A DNA stretch of 64,000 nt, taken from the NCBI GenBank assembly GCA_938023035.1, contig CALIDI010000013.1, forward strand, positions 62,001 to 126,000, read 5' to 3'. The translations under genes and the position numbers were made by a program. Of this stretch, positions 20,348 to 32,670 are shown piece after piece. This stretch comes from an uncultured Leptolyngbyaceae cyanobacterium (GTDB lineage: Bacteria > Cyanobacteriota > Cyanobacteriia > Leptolyngbyales > Leptolyngbyaceae). Position 1 is the stretch's first letter; every line of letters begins with the position of its first letter. The notes beneath the pieces are model-generated. The model was not told the origin of the DNA and did not search any database. It saw only the letters and a list, made by a program, of their open reading frames with translations.

Positions 20348-20770
20348 TTAAACACCCATCAAAATCTTATTGAGGATCTGCTGACTAAGAGCTTCAACCT
20401 GCTGCTCTAGCGCCGTCATTGCAGCTTGCTTTTGCTCGCCAATTTCTTTCTGAGCTTGCTCCCTCTGGGCTTGGGCTAGTTGCTGGGCCTCTGCAATTTT
20501 CTGAGCAGCTATCGCCTGCGCTTCGCTCTGGGCAGCAGCGATCGTCGCCTGATACTGCTTACGGCTCTCAGCCAAATCTCGCTCATACTGCTGAGCTAAA
20601 GCCTCCGCCTTAGCCAACCGCTCCTTTGCGTCCACCTCATTTGAGCGGATGTACTCGCTCCGCTCATCGATCGCCTTTGTCAAAGGCTTAAAGAAAATGA
20701 CATTCAAAATCGCCATCAATAGCAAAAATTGAACTGCCATCAGGGGCAACGTTGCATCAAAATCAAACAT
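20348..20770 (-). CDS. atpG: ATP synthase Fo b' subunit
   Basis: Second, divergent b-type stalk subunit of photosynthetic organisms, 140 residues. Has the N-terminal membrane helix [20 protein letters not shown] followed by [17 protein letters not shown] and a long Ala/Gln/Glu helix. It lies between the c and b genes in the standard cyanobacterial order. The symbol follows cyanobacterial usage, where atpG is b'. Confidence 0.95.
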   Translation of the reverse strand: MFDFDATLPLMAVQFLLLMAILNVIFFKPLTKAIDERSEYIRSNEVDAKERLAKAEALAQQYERDLAESRKQYQATIAAAQSEAQAIAAQKIAEAQQLAQAQREQAQKEIGEQKQAAMTALEQQVEALSQQILNKILMGV

Positions 20771-20863
20771 CGTCTTGAGTCAGGTAGTTTGAACGACCGC
20801 CCGGTTTCAGGCAGCATCAACACCACTCCTGAAACCGGATACACACCACAGGTAAAGAAGCGA

Positions 20864-21187
<324 letters not shown>

Positions 21188-21233
21188 TCAGGGGCTTCAT
21201 GGTTGTAAATCTAAAGGTTAATCAACTAAGGAA

Positions 21234-21983
21234 CTAATGTTCCTCATGCTCTTCACCGTGACCTTCTAACGCCTCGTGGATGTAAGCACCCGCCAGAGTT
21301 GCGAATACTAGCGCCTGAATGGCACTTGTAAACAAACCCAATAACATCACTGGCAAGGGTACAAACAAAGGCACTAGAAGCACTAACACTGCCACCACCA
21401 ACTCATCAGCCAGAATATTTCCGAAAAGACGGAAGCTGAGAGAAAGAGGCTTCGTGAAGTCTTCTAAAACCGCGATCGGCAGCAATATAGGAGTTGGCTG
21501 CACATACTTGGCAAAGTAGCCTAGACCCTTCTTACTAAAACCTGCGTAGAAGTAAGCTAGAGACACCAACAATGCCAGCGCTACGGTCGTATTGATGTCA
21601 TTGGTTGGGGCGGCCAACTCGCCTGCTGGCAACTTAATCAGTTTCCACGGCACTAGGGCACCCGACCAATTAGAGACAAAGATGAATAAGAACAATGTTC
21701 CAATAAAAGGAACCCAGGGACGGTAATCCTTTTCGCCCAGTTGGTTTTTAGCAAGTTCCCGGACAAAATCAAGGGCATACTCCATCAAGTTTTGAATGCC
21801 GGATGGAATCCGCTGAATGTTACGGGTTGCCAACAGCGATGCAATTACAAGAATGGCAATCACAAACCAGGAAACAAGGAAAACTTGTCCGTGAACCTTG
21901 AGGCCACCGATTTGCCAATAAAAATGTTCACCAACCTCTAGGTTGGCCAACACAAAACTGGAGTTAGTCAGAAAACTCAGCAT
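21234..21983 (-). CDS. atpI: ATP synthase Fo a subunit
   Basis: Stator channel subunit, 249 residues, with about five membrane helices. The essential Arg is in [15 protein letters not shown] and the proton path continues with the C-terminal [14 protein letters not shown]. It is the second gene of the operon (atpB in E. coli naming). The His/Glu-rich C-terminus (GHGEEHEEH) is usual. Confidence 0.96.
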   Translation of the reverse strand: MLSFLTNSSFVLANLEVGEHFYWQIGGLKVHGQVFLVSWFVIAILVIASLLATRNIQRIPSGIQNLMEYALDFVRELAKNQLGEKDYRPWVPFIGTLFLFIFVSNWSGALVPWKLIKLPAGELAAPTNDINTTVALALLVSLAYFYAGFSKKGLGYFAKYVQPTPILLPIAVLEDFTKPLSLSFRLFGNILADELVVAVLVLLVPLFVPLPVMLLGLFTSAIQALVFATLAGAYIHEALEGHGEEHEEH

Positions 21984-22043
21984 TACACTCTCGCAGTTTT
22001 TCTGAGGGATAACGTAGATTGGACAGGCTTTGACGATGCCAGG

Positions 22044-22457
22044 CTAACGAGAGTCAGTAGGCATCAAGCCACGCAGCATGTAGATAATGAGCGCCATCTT
22101 ATAGGTGAGAAAACCTAAAAAAATTGGCAGGACTTGTAGCTGATTCAACTGAGTTGCGAATATAATCAACCCAACAAAAAGTGCGAGTTGTGACTTTCCG
22201 ACTCGCTTGCTACTTGTACCAAGCTGCTCAACATTTCTTGCCAACACTTTCAAGTAAACCACACCTGTGCACGCTCCAAGTAAATAATTCAGAGCAATGT
22301 TCAAGTTGTAAACAACCCAAGCACTGACAAAGATGATGCCGCTACAAACAAGCACGGTAACCAGCAGTTCTTGCTGTAGCTTGTAGTACTCCTGCATGGA
22401 AGCATTCGCTTGCTTTGGGGCAGACGGAAAAACGGTTGTCTCTGAAGGTGTTGACAT
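22044..22457 (-). CDS. atp1: ATP synthase subunit I (atp1-type)
   Basis: Small membrane protein at the head of cyanobacterial atp operons, of the AtpI/UncI type, thought to help assemble the c-ring. Four hydrophobic stretches are visible ([66 protein letters not shown]). The ATG at 22457 ([15 protein letters not shown]) is preferred; a longer frame reaching 22553 lacks a convincing N-terminus. 137 residues. Confidence 0.85.
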   Translation of the reverse strand: MSTPSETTVFPSAPKQANASMQEYYKLQQELLVTVLVCSGIIFVSAWVVYNLNIALNYLLGACTGVVYLKVLARNVEQLGTSSKRVGKSQLALFVGLIIFATQLNQLQVLPIFLGFLTYKMALIIYMLRGLMPTDSR

Positions 22458-23208
22458 GGCGGTTAGTGATGGTGAGCAAACGTATTTTATCTGAGCATCT
22501 TGCTTGATAGATACTATTGCTTTGCACCCGCACTGAAAACCATAGAAAATCATACCACGGTCAGGGAGTAATAATACCTACTAGCCTTTTTGTTTGATCG
22601 ATAGGATGTGCCATGGTGCAATCAGCGATCGCCCCAATCAAAGGGCTTTTAAGCACTCCTAAAGCCAGGCAGAGCCCAAGCGAGCGAGCTCAGCACCGAA
22701 GTCTGTGTTTAAACGCTACACGCCTCTCTCTTACTTAAGCCTCAGATGGGTGCTAATTTGTCTTGACGCTTCCATCGATGGCAATGCTGTTGAGCAGACT
22801 AGGGGAAAGCTCCCAGTATCCGCAGCGTTTCCCGAAAAGCCAACACCGGGCTAGTGCAGCGTCCAATCAAAACAAGGGGGGTCACCTATGCTCTGGCGCT
22901 CAAGCACTTGTTCAGGAGACTTCTATAGCTACAGACGCCTGATTGAAGAGATTGAAGGCAGAAACAAGGGAAACCCCTGGTTGGGGGCAGCGCTCCCCCC
23001 CTTAACCGGCAATGGGCCTGGTAACCGGGCGATCGCCCTAGAAACCAAATGACTAACGCTTCCTCTGTGAAAGATTAGACAACAACGACAATGCCCAGCT
23101 ACCAGTACTCTTACAAGGCTTAGGACACTAGCCTGAAGAGTTGTATCTTTCCTAGGAATCGCCTAAGAGCTGGAATGACTCTTTCAAGTCGGTTTTTTGG
23201 GCAACACC
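22458..23208. other. 751-bp spacer upstream of the atp operon, with dispersed repeat
   Basis: No protein gene is recognised. It must hold the atp operon promoter. At 22983-23028 it carries a GC-rich hairpin-prone segment (gggggcagcgctccccccc and caatgggcctggtaacc) that resembles 37586-37638. Confidence 0.5.
22983..23028 (+). repeat. dispersed repeat C, copy 1
   Basis: Segment gggggcagcgctccccccc followed by ttaaccggcaatgggcctgg and taaccggg. The copy at 37586-37638 shows the same block order with substitutions. The first half can fold as a hairpin (gggggc/gctcccc). Confidence 0.55.
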
Positions 23209-25224
23209 CTAGCTGAGTAAAGCCTTGGCCTTTTCGACAACATTCGCGACAGTGAAGCCAAACTTCTCCATGCAAGTGCCACCAGGAGCCGAAGCACCAA
23301 AGCGGTCAATACCGAGGATATCTCCTTCACTGCCCACATACTTGCACCAGCCCATTGTGATGCCCGCTTCGACCGCGAGCCGCTTCGTCACGGCCTTGGG
23401 TAAAACCGACTCTTGATAGGCCGCATCTTGAGCATCAAATAACTCCCAGGACGGCATGGATACCACGCGCACCTTCACGCCTTCAGCGCTGAGTTGAGCC
23501 GCTGCTTCAACACAGAGGGACACCTCACTACCCGTACCAATCAGAATAAGGTCAGGCGTCGATTCGCTATCTGACAACACATAGGCACCCTTAGCAACGG
23601 CCTCGATCGAACTGCCCTGAAGTTGGGGTAGATTTTGGCGAGAGAAGGCCATCAGCGTGGGCCGGTGCTGATTTGCCAGCTCAATGGCTACCTTGTAGGC
23701 TCCGGACGTTTCGTTTCCATCAGCGGGACGAATCACGGTCAACGCTGGAATGGCGCGCAGAGAAGCAATGGTCTCAACGGGCTGGTGGGTGGGGCCATCC
23801 TCACCCAGAGCAACGGAGTCGTGAGTCATTACCCAAATCACTCCGCATTGGGCTAAGGCCGACAAGCGAATCGCGGCTCGCATATAGTCGGTGAAGACCA
23901 GGAATGTGGCTCCATAGGGAATCAACCCAGAACCATGCAAGGCAATGCCGTTACAAATGGCTCCCATGGCATGCTCCCGCACACCGAAGCGCAGGTTACG
24001 ACCGGCGTAGTTACCCTTCTGGAAGCTGTCAGAAATCTTGAGGTAGGTGAGGTTAGAGTGGGTGAGATCGGCAGAACCACCAATCAACTCTGGCAATACT
24101 GGGGCCAGAGCATTGAGGGTTATTTCAGAGGTTTTGCGGGTGGCGATCGCCTTATCCGCTGGGGTGTAGGTAGGCAGGCTCTGCTCCCAGCCCTCCGGTA
24201 GCTTACCGCTCAAACGGCGCTCAAACTCAGCGGCTTCTGCGGCATATCGCGTCTTATACTGGGCCCAAATCTCATTCCACTCCGCTTCATAGCTAGCGCC
24301 CCGCCCAACCGCCTGGCGGAAGCGGTTAAGTGCTTCATCGGGAACCACAAACGGTTCATAGTTCCAACCAAGGTGAGCACGAGTCGCCGCAATTTCATCG
24401 CTTCCCAGGGCTGCACCATGAATCCCTGCGGTATTTTGCTTATTTGGCGAGCCATAGCCAATGGTGGTCGTCACCTTAATCATGGTGGGTTTATCTGTCA
24501 CTTGCTTGGCTTCGGCGATCGCAGCCGCAATCCCGGCTAAATCAGTATTGCCATCGGGAACGTGTAACACATGCCAGCCATAGGCTTCAAACCGCTTGCT
24601 GACATCTTCGGTAAACGAAACATCCGTCGAGCCATCAATGGAAATATGGTTGTCATCATAAAGGGCAATCAACTTGCCGAGACCAAGGTGCCCAGCCAGA
24701 GAGCAGGCTTCCCCTGAAACCCCTTCCATATTGCAGCCATCTCCTAAAATCACATAGGTGTAGTGATCCACCAGTGTTAGGTCAGGCTTGTTAAAGCAAG
24801 CAGCCAGATGGGTTTCTGCCATCGCTAAGCCAACGGCATTGGCAATCCCCTGCCCGAGAGGCCCAGTCGTCACCTCGACCCCAGCGGTTTCAAAATTTTC
24901 GGGGTGCCCAGGAGTCTTTGACCCCCATTGGCGAAACTGTTTGATATCGTCCAGAGTTACACTGTCATAACCAGTCAGATAGAGCAGGGCGTATTGCAAC
25001 ATGCAGCCGTGCCCGGCAGATAAAACAAAGCGATCGCGGTTAAACCACTGAGGGTTTTTAGGATTAAACCGCAGAAACTGATCCCATAACACAAATGCCA
25101 TTGGAGCAGCTCCCATCGGCAAACCCGGATGCCCCGACTTGGCTTTTTCTACGGCATCGATAGCCAGAAAGCGAATGGAATTAACACAAAGTTCTTCTAC
25201 AGATGGGGTCGTTGCAACAGCCAT
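23209..25224 (-). CDS. tkt: transketolase
   Basis: Thiamine-diphosphate enzyme of the Calvin-Benson cycle and pentose phosphate pathway, 671 residues. Visible: the N-terminal [18 protein letters not shown], the ThDP pyrophosphate-binding motif beginning [18 protein letters not shown] (about 155-172), the Glu of [14 protein letters not shown] (about 408) and [17 protein letters not shown] (about 465-481). C-terminal domain ends [20 protein letters not shown] at 25224. Monocistronic, with 280 bp upstream for its promoter. Confidence 0.97.
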   Translation of the reverse strand: MAVATTPSVEELCVNSIRFLAIDAVEKAKSGHPGLPMGAAPMAFVLWDQFLRFNPKNPQWFNRDRFVLSAGHGCMLQYALLYLTGYDSVTLDDIKQFRQWGSKTPGHPENFETAGVEVTTGPLGQGIANAVGLAMAETHLAACFNKPDLTLVDHYTYVILGDGCNMEGVSGEACSLAGHLGLGKLIALYDDNHISIDGSTDVSFTEDVSKRFEAYGWHVLHVPDGNTDLAGIAAAIAEAKQVTDKPTMIKVTTTIGYGSPNKQNTAGIHGAALGSDEIAATRAHLGWNYEPFVVPDEALNRFRQAVGRGASYEAEWNEIWAQYKTRYAAEAAEFERRLSGKLPEGWEQSLPTYTPADKAIATRKTSEITLNALAPVLPELIGGSADLTHSNLTYLKISDSFQKGNYAGRNLRFGVREHAMGAICNGIALHGSGLIPYGATFLVFTDYMRAAIRLSALAQCGVIWVMTHDSVALGEDGPTHQPVETIASLRAIPALTVIRPADGNETSGAYKVAIELANQHRPTLMAFSRQNLPQLQGSSIEAVAKGAYVLSDSESTPDLILIGTGSEVSLCVEAAAQLSAEGVKVRVVSMPSWELFDAQDAAYQESVLPKAVTKRLAVEAGITMGWCKYVGSEGDILGIDRFGASAPGGTCMEKFGFTVANVVEKAKALLS

Positions 25225-25504
25225 GACTTCCTCTACCTAACAAGGGCTAGCGACTGGGTGGATAGTGCGGACAAAAACAAGCATCTAAATCTAAAATAAG
25301 TGTGGCAATCATCGTTTCCCTGCGGTAAAACGACCTTCCTGCCCTTGAACAAGCTTAAATGAAACGGTTACCCGAATAAAGAACCATCAATGACTCGTCC
25401 TTCTACTAGGCAACAATACCTATTGATACTGCTTATAGTTTATAACTTAACAGGTCAGGGATCTACCCTACAAGTCGGAAGTCTACCAGAATCCGTGGCT
25501 TTTA

Positions 25505-26311
25505 CTACAGATTTTCCCCAGCCTTAATTTTGGTTGCGGTACGCAGGATTTGCCCTGCGAGAATTGCCGCTCCAAAGCCATTATCAATATTCACAACTCC
25601 GATGCCTGCTGCGCAGGAATTCAACATGGATAGTAGAGCAGCCAGACCATTGAAACTGGCTCCATAGCCAATGCTGGTTGGCACCGCCACCACCGGGCAA
25701 TCGACCAGACCGCCAACCACACTGGGAAGAGCGCCTTCCATGCCGGCCACTACAATTAAAACATCTGCTGCCGCGATCTCCTGGCGATGATTCAACAGGC
25801 GATGAATGCCTGCGACCCCCACATCCCAAAATCGCAGCACCTGGAACCCGCACAGCTCAGCCGTCACTGCTGCTTCTTCCGCAACGGGTAAGTCTGCTGT
25901 ACCGGCTGAAAGAACCCCGATTAACCCGGGGTATTGGGCTACCGGGGGATAGGGTTGGTGGGTTTCATTCTTAGCTTGTACCGCGCAGATCCGTGCCATC
26001 TCGTAGTAGTGCAAACCACTGACTAGGGGTTGCAACTGGGCATAAACCTCTGGTTCGATTCGGGTTGCCATGACAATGGGTGTATGGCGTCGCATCGTTT
26101 CCATAATCTTGGCGATTTGGGTCGGGGTTTTACCTAGCCCCCAAATCACCTCTGGAAAGCCAGTTCGCAAGCTGCGGTGATGATCAATGCGGGCAAAATT
26201 GTCAACGGGTTCGTAGGCAAAGTACTTGAGCTGCGTGAGCGCCTCACCAGGGCTAATTTCCCCTTGGGAAACGGCGGTCAGTAAATCCTTCAAAGTAGTC
26301 GGTTGAGTCAC
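25505..26311 (-). CDS. larB: nickel pincer cofactor biosynthesis protein LarB
   Basis: LarB carboxylates nicotinic acid adenine dinucleotide as the first step toward the nickel-pincer cofactor of lactate racemase-type enzymes. The 268-residue sequence has the family pattern: N-terminal helical region, FPEVIWGLGKTP (about 53-64), then a PurE-like core with LSAGTADLPVAEEAA (about 135-149), VAGMEGALPSVVGGLVD and PTSIGYGASFNGLAALL. GTG start at 26311. No larC or larE lies in this window, as is frequent in cyanobacteria, where larB is widespread. Confidence 0.9.
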   Translation of the reverse strand: MTQPTTLKDLLTAVSQGEISPGEALTQLKYFAYEPVDNFARIDHHRSLRTGFPEVIWGLGKTPTQIAKIMETMRRHTPIVMATRIEPEVYAQLQPLVSGLHYYEMARICAVQAKNETHQPYPPVAQYPGLIGVLSAGTADLPVAEEAAVTAELCGFQVLRFWDVGVAGIHRLLNHRQEIAAADVLIVVAGMEGALPSVVGGLVDCPVVAVPTSIGYGASFNGLAALLSMLNSCAAGIGVVNIDNGFGAAILAGQILRTATKIKAGENL

Positions 26312-26478
26312 GACAAAAATCCTTCACCTGCCAGTCTTCTAGTCTAGCAAGGGGACTAGGGAGTAGTGTATGCCCTTTTTTCTTTCTTGAACTCCCAGAA
26401 CCTAGGCGATGTGCTGCTGTTACCCTCTTTGCCCCTCATATTTCTAAGCCCATCCACAGACAACTGGCAGATTTTGGA

Positions 26479-27183
26479 TTAAGCAGGGGGGGCAACCGGG
26501 CGATGCCATTCTAGTAGGCTCAACGGCAGCCACTTTAGCATTGGCTTCTGCCATTCTGAAAAATCAATGGAGGGAAAGGTAAAGGGCATTTCTGACTGCG
26601 GAGCCGGCTGCTCTGGGAGTGGCGGGCGCGTCGGTTGGGGAACCGACACCGGAGTCAAGGTCGGCCAAGTCGTCCAGACAAACACGGTCACACAAATCAT
26701 CGCCAAGAATGTTTGAATGAGTCGCCCCACGAGCGAGCCTACGACAATCCCTAGGGCTGCTTTCAGGGCAATCAGTAGATTCTTGCGGTAGAACAGTTCT
26801 CCCACTATGGCACCGGCCATTGCCCCCAGCAAAAGCCCAATGACAGGGCCAATCGGGCCACCGATGGGTAAAGTTGGCAACAACCCGAACATCCCTAGCA
26901 AAAGGCCAATCACCGAGCCAATCTGTCCCCAGTTACTGGCTCCTGCTTTTTTAGCCCCTAGGTAGCTGGCCAAAAAGTCAACGGCACTCCCCAGAAGAAA
27001 CAGAACCCCGGCGACTACCAATGGCACGAAAACAAGATTAAACCCCTTGACTAACCCCCAAATCGCGATCGCCAGCACAATCAAGCCAATTCCTGGAATG
27101 CCGGGTAATAGTGCCCCGGCTACTCCTACCAGCATCACCAACACGAGTACACCGTAGAGTCCGAGCGTCCAATCCAGCGTCAT
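26479..27183 (-). CDS. DUF456 family membrane protein
   Basis: Integral membrane protein of 234 residues. The first 165 residues hold Gly-rich hydrophobic segments with the family pattern LLPGIPGIGLIVLAIAIWG, GSVIGLLLGMFGLLPTLPIG and PIGPVIGLLLGAMAGAIVGE. After these comes a Pro-rich cytosolic tail ending in a basic/aromatic segment. The ATG overlaps the stop of the upstream CCB gene by four bases (ATGA), so the two are coupled. Function unknown. Confidence 0.88.
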   Translation of the reverse strand: MTLDWTLGLYGVLVLVMLVGVAGALLPGIPGIGLIVLAIAIWGLVKGFNLVFVPLVVAGVLFLLGSAVDFLASYLGAKKAGASNWGQIGSVIGLLLGMFGLLPTLPIGGPIGPVIGLLLGAMAGAIVGELFYRKNLLIALKAALGIVVGSLVGRLIQTFLAMICVTVFVWTTWPTLTPVSVPQPTRPPLPEQPAPQSEMPFTFPSIDFSEWQKPMLKWLPLSLLEWHRPVAPPA

Positions 27184-27881
27184 GATGTCAATTCTCCATG
27201 ATTGTTGGGGGTCAGGTTCTGCCCTTTGCTGGCAGCAGGAAATTCCTGGCTGAGGGTGTTGCTCAGTTTATCGGCGATCGCCCCAATCCAATTTTCATCC
27301 TGGCGCGTGTAACTACGAGGGGCGTGAGCACCTAAAATCAGCACGCCTCTGGAACCAACGGGCTGACAAATGACTCCCTGGGTATTTTCAGGCAAATAGT
27401 CAAACTCCAGCCGCCCAGGGTAAAGCTTGAGGGCAACAAGATAAACGGGTTGCTGCTTCGTTAAAACCCGATTTAGAATAGCACCCGGAGTCACCGACGG
27501 CTGTTCAGGCAAAATCCCCCGACGGAGCAGAGTCTTGCCATCGTACCAGAGGATCAGCGATCGCGTCACTGTGTTGGTCAGCAGCAGATGGGAAGCCCAA
27601 GCTAGCTCTGTTTTGGCCGCATCGGAGAGGGTTGGCTCTAGCTCAAACTGTTCTCGCCCCACCAATTCAACGCTATCGGGACGACGCGGCTGCACTTGCT
27701 GCCACAATAACCCCGTCAAAACCAGAATAGCACTCACCATAATCCCCAAAGCATCCGAACGGGCTTGGGCATCGGTGAGTTGAGGGGTAAGAAGACGATT
27801 GGTCATCAACAGCGTACCTGCCAACATGCCGACCCCAATCGGCAGCCAGCGGAGCATTGCATTAGGATCTGGCTTGGCCAT
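27180..27881 (-). CDS. cofactor assembly of complex C subunit B (CCB2/CCB4-type)
   Basis: Cyanobacterial relative of the plastid CCB2/CCB4 proteins, which help attach haem ci covalently to cytochrome b6 of the b6f complex. 233 residues: two N-terminal membrane helices (WLPIGVGMLAGTLLM and ALGIMVSAILVLTGLLW, about 11-65) then a soluble stromal-type domain with RSLILWYDGKTLLRRGIL and a GAF-like end (GVLILGAHAPRSYTRQDENW). Head of a two-gene operon with the DUF456 gene. The call rests on overall pattern recognition, not a catalytic motif. Confidence 0.82.
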   Translation of the reverse strand: MAKPDPNAMLRWLPIGVGMLAGTLLMTNRLLTPQLTDAQARSDALGIMVSAILVLTGLLWQQVQPRRPDSVELVGREQFELEPTLSDAAKTELAWASHLLLTNTVTRSLILWYDGKTLLRRGILPEQPSVTPGAILNRVLTKQQPVYLVALKLYPGRLEFDYLPENTQGVICQPVGSRGVLILGAHAPRSYTRQDENWIGAIADKLSNTLSQEFPAASKGQNLTPNNHGELTS

Positions 27882-27990
27882 GCCCGTTTACTTGAAACCC
27901 TTCTATATTGTATGGGACAGATTTGTCTAGATCGGTCAGTAAAACCGGTAGAAAATGACCGGATTTCTCACCATCAGGAGGAACGCAGCC

Positions 27991-29328
27991 ATGCTCGATT
28001 TGTTTAACGCTGGGATCATCTCTCTCGTGATTACGACAGCAGGCTTACCAACAACCGCTGACCCAACCGAGCTGATGGTCTGGCAAAATACCCTGCCAGT
28101 TTTGATTCGGGAAGCTGACCCGGTCGCTCAAGTGGCCCTGTTACAGCATCTCCAAAATTTGAGCCAACGCGGGTTAGATCCGCGTGCTCAGGGAGTCTGG
28201 ATTCAGCAGGGGAACGTATTGCTGGCCCAAAACCAGGGCACTACTCCGGTGCCTGCGGCTTCCTTGACAAAGGTGGCGACCTCCCTAGCAAGCTTGTATA
28301 CGCTAGGTCCCAACCATCAATTTGAAACCCAGATCCGGGCAACTGCCCCGGTTGTGAATGGGGTCTTGCGAGGTGACTTGATTGTTGAGGGCGGTGGCGA
28401 TCCCCTCCTGGTTTGGGAGGATGCGATCGCCATTGGGAACGCCCTGAACCAGTTAGGGATTCGCCAGGTAACTGGCAATCTGCTGATTACGGGTAACTTA
28501 ATGATGAATTTTGAGAGCGATCGGCTCAAGAGTGGCAACCTGCTGAAACAGGGGCTAGATGCCCGCCAATGGAATCGCGAAGTTGAGAGCCAGTACCGAA
28601 CGCTGGCCGCCGGTACACCCCGTCCCCAGGTAGAAATCGCTGGGGGGGTGGGCCTGGTCGGCTATGGAACCAACTTGTTACCTGCCAGCACCCTATTGCT
28701 GCGACAAAAATCGTTGCCAGTCAAACAAATCATCAAATTGATGAATATTTACAGCAACAATGCCATTTCTGAGGCGATGGCCACCACAGTGGGAGGCGCT
28801 TCGGTGGTGGCTCAGCAAGCCGCACAACTTGCAGGAGTCCCCCAAAATGAGATTTTATTGCGAAATGGTTCTGGCTTAGGGGTCGAGAATCGAATTTCTC
28901 CCCGGGCCGTTTGCGCTATGTTTGCGGCACTGCAACGCTATGCTGAAAGTCACAATCTTACCCTGGCAGATTTATTCCCTATTGCAGGTATCGACGAGGG
29001 TACCATCGAGAATCGGCGAATTCCCCGCTACGCCTTGGTCAAGACGGGCACTCTGAATGATGTCAGCTCTTTGGGGGGAGTGATCTCAACACGCGATCGC
29101 GGCTTGGTCTGGTTTGCAATTATGAATCGCGGCACCGACCTAAATGGATTGCGCGCCCGGCAAGATAGTCTACTCCAGGCCCTTACTGCTCAGTGGGGCA
29201 TTGCTACCCCACCCCCCCTAGCTGTACAGCCAACCGCCCCAATTCACTCGGTTATAGGGATTGTTGGAGATACCCGCCGAATTAGCTCAGCTCAAGCCGC
29301 TGCTGAAAACTATTGGCAACGACAGTAG
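27991..29328 (+). CDS. dacB: D-alanyl-D-alanine carboxypeptidase / endopeptidase (PBP4, S13 family)
   Basis: Periplasmic penicillin-binding protein trimming peptidoglycan cross-links. All three active-site motifs are present: SLTK (in PAASLTKVATSLASL, about residue 90), SNN (IYSNNAISEAMA, about 255) and KTG (ALVKTGTLNDVSS, about 350). The N-terminal hydrophobic stretch LFNAGIISLVITTAG can act as a signal peptide. Start chosen at ATG 27991 because a strong AGGAGG lies at 27976-27981, nine bases ahead; the longer frame has no such site. 445 residues, slightly short for class C PBP4. It is convergent with a small minus-strand gene. Confidence 0.92.
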   Translation: MLDLFNAGIISLVITTAGLPTTADPTELMVWQNTLPVLIREADPVAQVALLQHLQNLSQRGLDPRAQGVWIQQGNVLLAQNQGTTPVPAASLTKVATSLASLYTLGPNHQFETQIRATAPVVNGVLRGDLIVEGGGDPLLVWEDAIAIGNALNQLGIRQVTGNLLITGNLMMNFESDRLKSGNLLKQGLDARQWNREVESQYRTLAAGTPRPQVEIAGGVGLVGYGTNLLPASTLLLRQKSLPVKQIIKLMNIYSNNAISEAMATTVGGASVVAQQAAQLAGVPQNEILLRNGSGLGVENRISPRAVCAMFAALQRYAESHNLTLADLFPIAGIDEGTIENRRIPRYALVKTGTLNDVSSLGGVISTRDRGLVWFAIMNRGTDLNGLRARQDSLLQALTAQWGIATPPPLAVQPTAPIHSVIGIVGDTRRISSAQAAAENYWQRQ

Positions 29329-29333
29329 GGCAG

Positions 29334-29361
29334 GGGGTGAGCAATTCATTGCTACTCACCT
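29334..29361. terminator. possible bidirectional hairpin between convergent genes
   Basis: ggtgagcaattcattgct followed by actcacc forms a stem (ggtgag/ctcacc) with inner gcaat/attgc pairs between dacB and the 77-residue gene. T-runs are weak on both sides, so termination is inferred from position. Confidence 0.45.
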
Positions 29362-29594
29362 TAAATCTTTGAAGTCAGCGTTACGCCCGAAATTCCCCAG
29401 GTTTGAAAAAAGCGGCGATATAAAACCTCGCTAGCTTGGCTAAGGTCACCATCTGCTGTAATTTTGCCGCCCTCAATCAGCTTGCCCCGCTCCGTGCGAA
29501 AGGCCAGGATCCAATCTCCTTCATCGTCTTCGAGAATGCATAGGGATCCATAGGCTAATACTTGCCCAGAGCTGCTTAAAACTGCAAACCGCAT
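29361..29594 (-). CDS. small conserved hypothetical protein, 77 aa
   Basis: Short soluble protein with alternating beta pattern: MRFAVLSSSGQVLAYGSLCI, an acidic turn (EDDEGDWILAFRTERGKL), then a helix (QASEVLYRRFFQTWGI). No functional motif known to me. Codon use and the clean ATG at 29594 support a real gene. It is convergent with dacB, sharing its 3' spacer. Confidence 0.6.
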   Translation of the reverse strand: MRFAVLSSSGQVLAYGSLCILEDDEGDWILAFRTERGKLIEGGKITADGDLSQASEVLYRRFFQTWGISGVTLTSKI

Positions 29595-30140
29595 CTTTAA
29601 CCTTTGTCGATAAGTGCATAATGATCCCTGAGGAAGCCCTTGATTCGACCACTTTCAAGAAAATTACCCTTCAAAACAGCACCCTTAGTGGTTTGTCTTG
29701 AGCAAGGCTGAAAGGAATCAAAGGGTGCGGTGATCAGCGCATCGTCCTCCTGTAGAATTTCGCCATTGAAGCCTCTTTGGCTAGAAACATCACTCCTCTT
29801 GAGAGTCGAAAAGCGGCTAGTCAATCCGATTTTTATGCCTCTGAACCTAGAAATTTCGAGCACAGCAAGATACCCAATACGTGCGATCGCTCGGTTGCAA
29901 ACCCATTAGGTGCTAGGGAATCAAGGGGCCATCCCCCCAACCAGGAACCCTGCCCTGCGCCCTATCCTCAATCAGTTGGCTATCATCCCCTGGCAATGGC
30001 AATACCTGCGATCGCATCTCCATAGGGTGAACGCTGCTCTGCGAATTAGAGGCGTACTGGCAAAAAAGGTAAACAATCAAGCTGCCAATAACCCTACCCT
30101 AAGACATTCCCAGTCAGAATCGAAGCTTAATTCGAGCAAC
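29595..30140. other. 546-bp spacer, no gene recognised
   Basis: Two longer open frames here (29597-29863 minus and 29777-30025 plus) overlap each other and neither shows family features or a good ribosome site. It ends at the atpB-atpE terminator. Confidence 0.45.
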
Positions 30141-30200
30141 CAAAAAAAGGCACCAGCCAATCAAACAACGCACTTATTGTTAGCACAACTGATGCCTTTC
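30141..30200 (-). terminator. terminator of the atpB-atpE operon
   Basis: Minus strand: aaaggcatcag and ctggtgccttt pair as an 11-bp stem with one wobble around a loop of about 36 bases, followed directly by TTTTTTT. It stands about 20 bp past the atpE stop. Confidence 0.8.
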
Positions 30201-30220
30201 TCAACAGAAGTGCCACTCGT

Positions 30221-30634
30221 TTAAGAAACCATTGCACCTGTTGCCTGGTAGCGAGCACGGGCCCTTTTATAAGCCTGAGTCGCTTTGATAAATTCCTGGC
30301 GATTACCCGACTGCTGAGCCTTAGCAAAGCGCTCTTGAGCCTGAGCAAAGGTTGTACGAGCTTCTTCGCGGTCAATATCCGCCCCCCGCTCTGCCGAATT
30401 CACCAGAATCGTTACTTCATCTTGATCTACTTCGGCAAACCCGCCCATTACCGCAATGGGCAGCCATTCCTTACCCGTCCGTACCCGCATTACACCGGTA
30501 TCAAGAGCCGTCAGTAAGGGGGCATGCCGTGGCAAAATACCCAACTGACCTGTTGTGCTCGGCAGAATCACTTCCTCTGCCGTAGAATCCCAGACCGTCT
30601 TGTCTGGAGCAATTACGCGAACCGTTAAAGCCAT
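30221..30634 (-). CDS. atpE: ATP synthase F1 epsilon subunit
   Basis: Rotor/inhibitory subunit, 137 residues. The N-terminal beta sandwich shows [20 protein letters not shown] and the conserved [20 protein letters not shown]; the C-terminal helical hairpin starts at [22 protein letters not shown] at 30634, 97 bp after atpB. Cyanobacterial naming (atpE = epsilon) is used; E. coli would call it atpC. Confidence 0.96.
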   Translation of the reverse strand: MALTVRVIAPDKTVWDSTAEEVILPSTTGQLGILPRHAPLLTALDTGVMRVRTGKEWLPIAVMGGFAEVDQDEVTILVNSAERGADIDREEARTTFAQAQERFAKAQQSGNRQEFIKATQAYKRARARYQATGAMVS

Positions 30635-30731
30635 GGTTGTGTCCGTAGAGAGTTAGAGTTATCGGTTGCAAAGGATAAAAACCATGCAGAGACAGGTGCC
30701 GCTATCGGGCCGGCACCCGCCCAGAAGAAAC

Positions 30732-32670
<1,939 letters not shown>

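Noticed and set aside
29597-29863. Minus-strand frame of 88 codons after the small hypothetical gene
   Set aside because: It has no recognisable motif or good ribosome site and overlaps an equally long opposite frame in a spacer.
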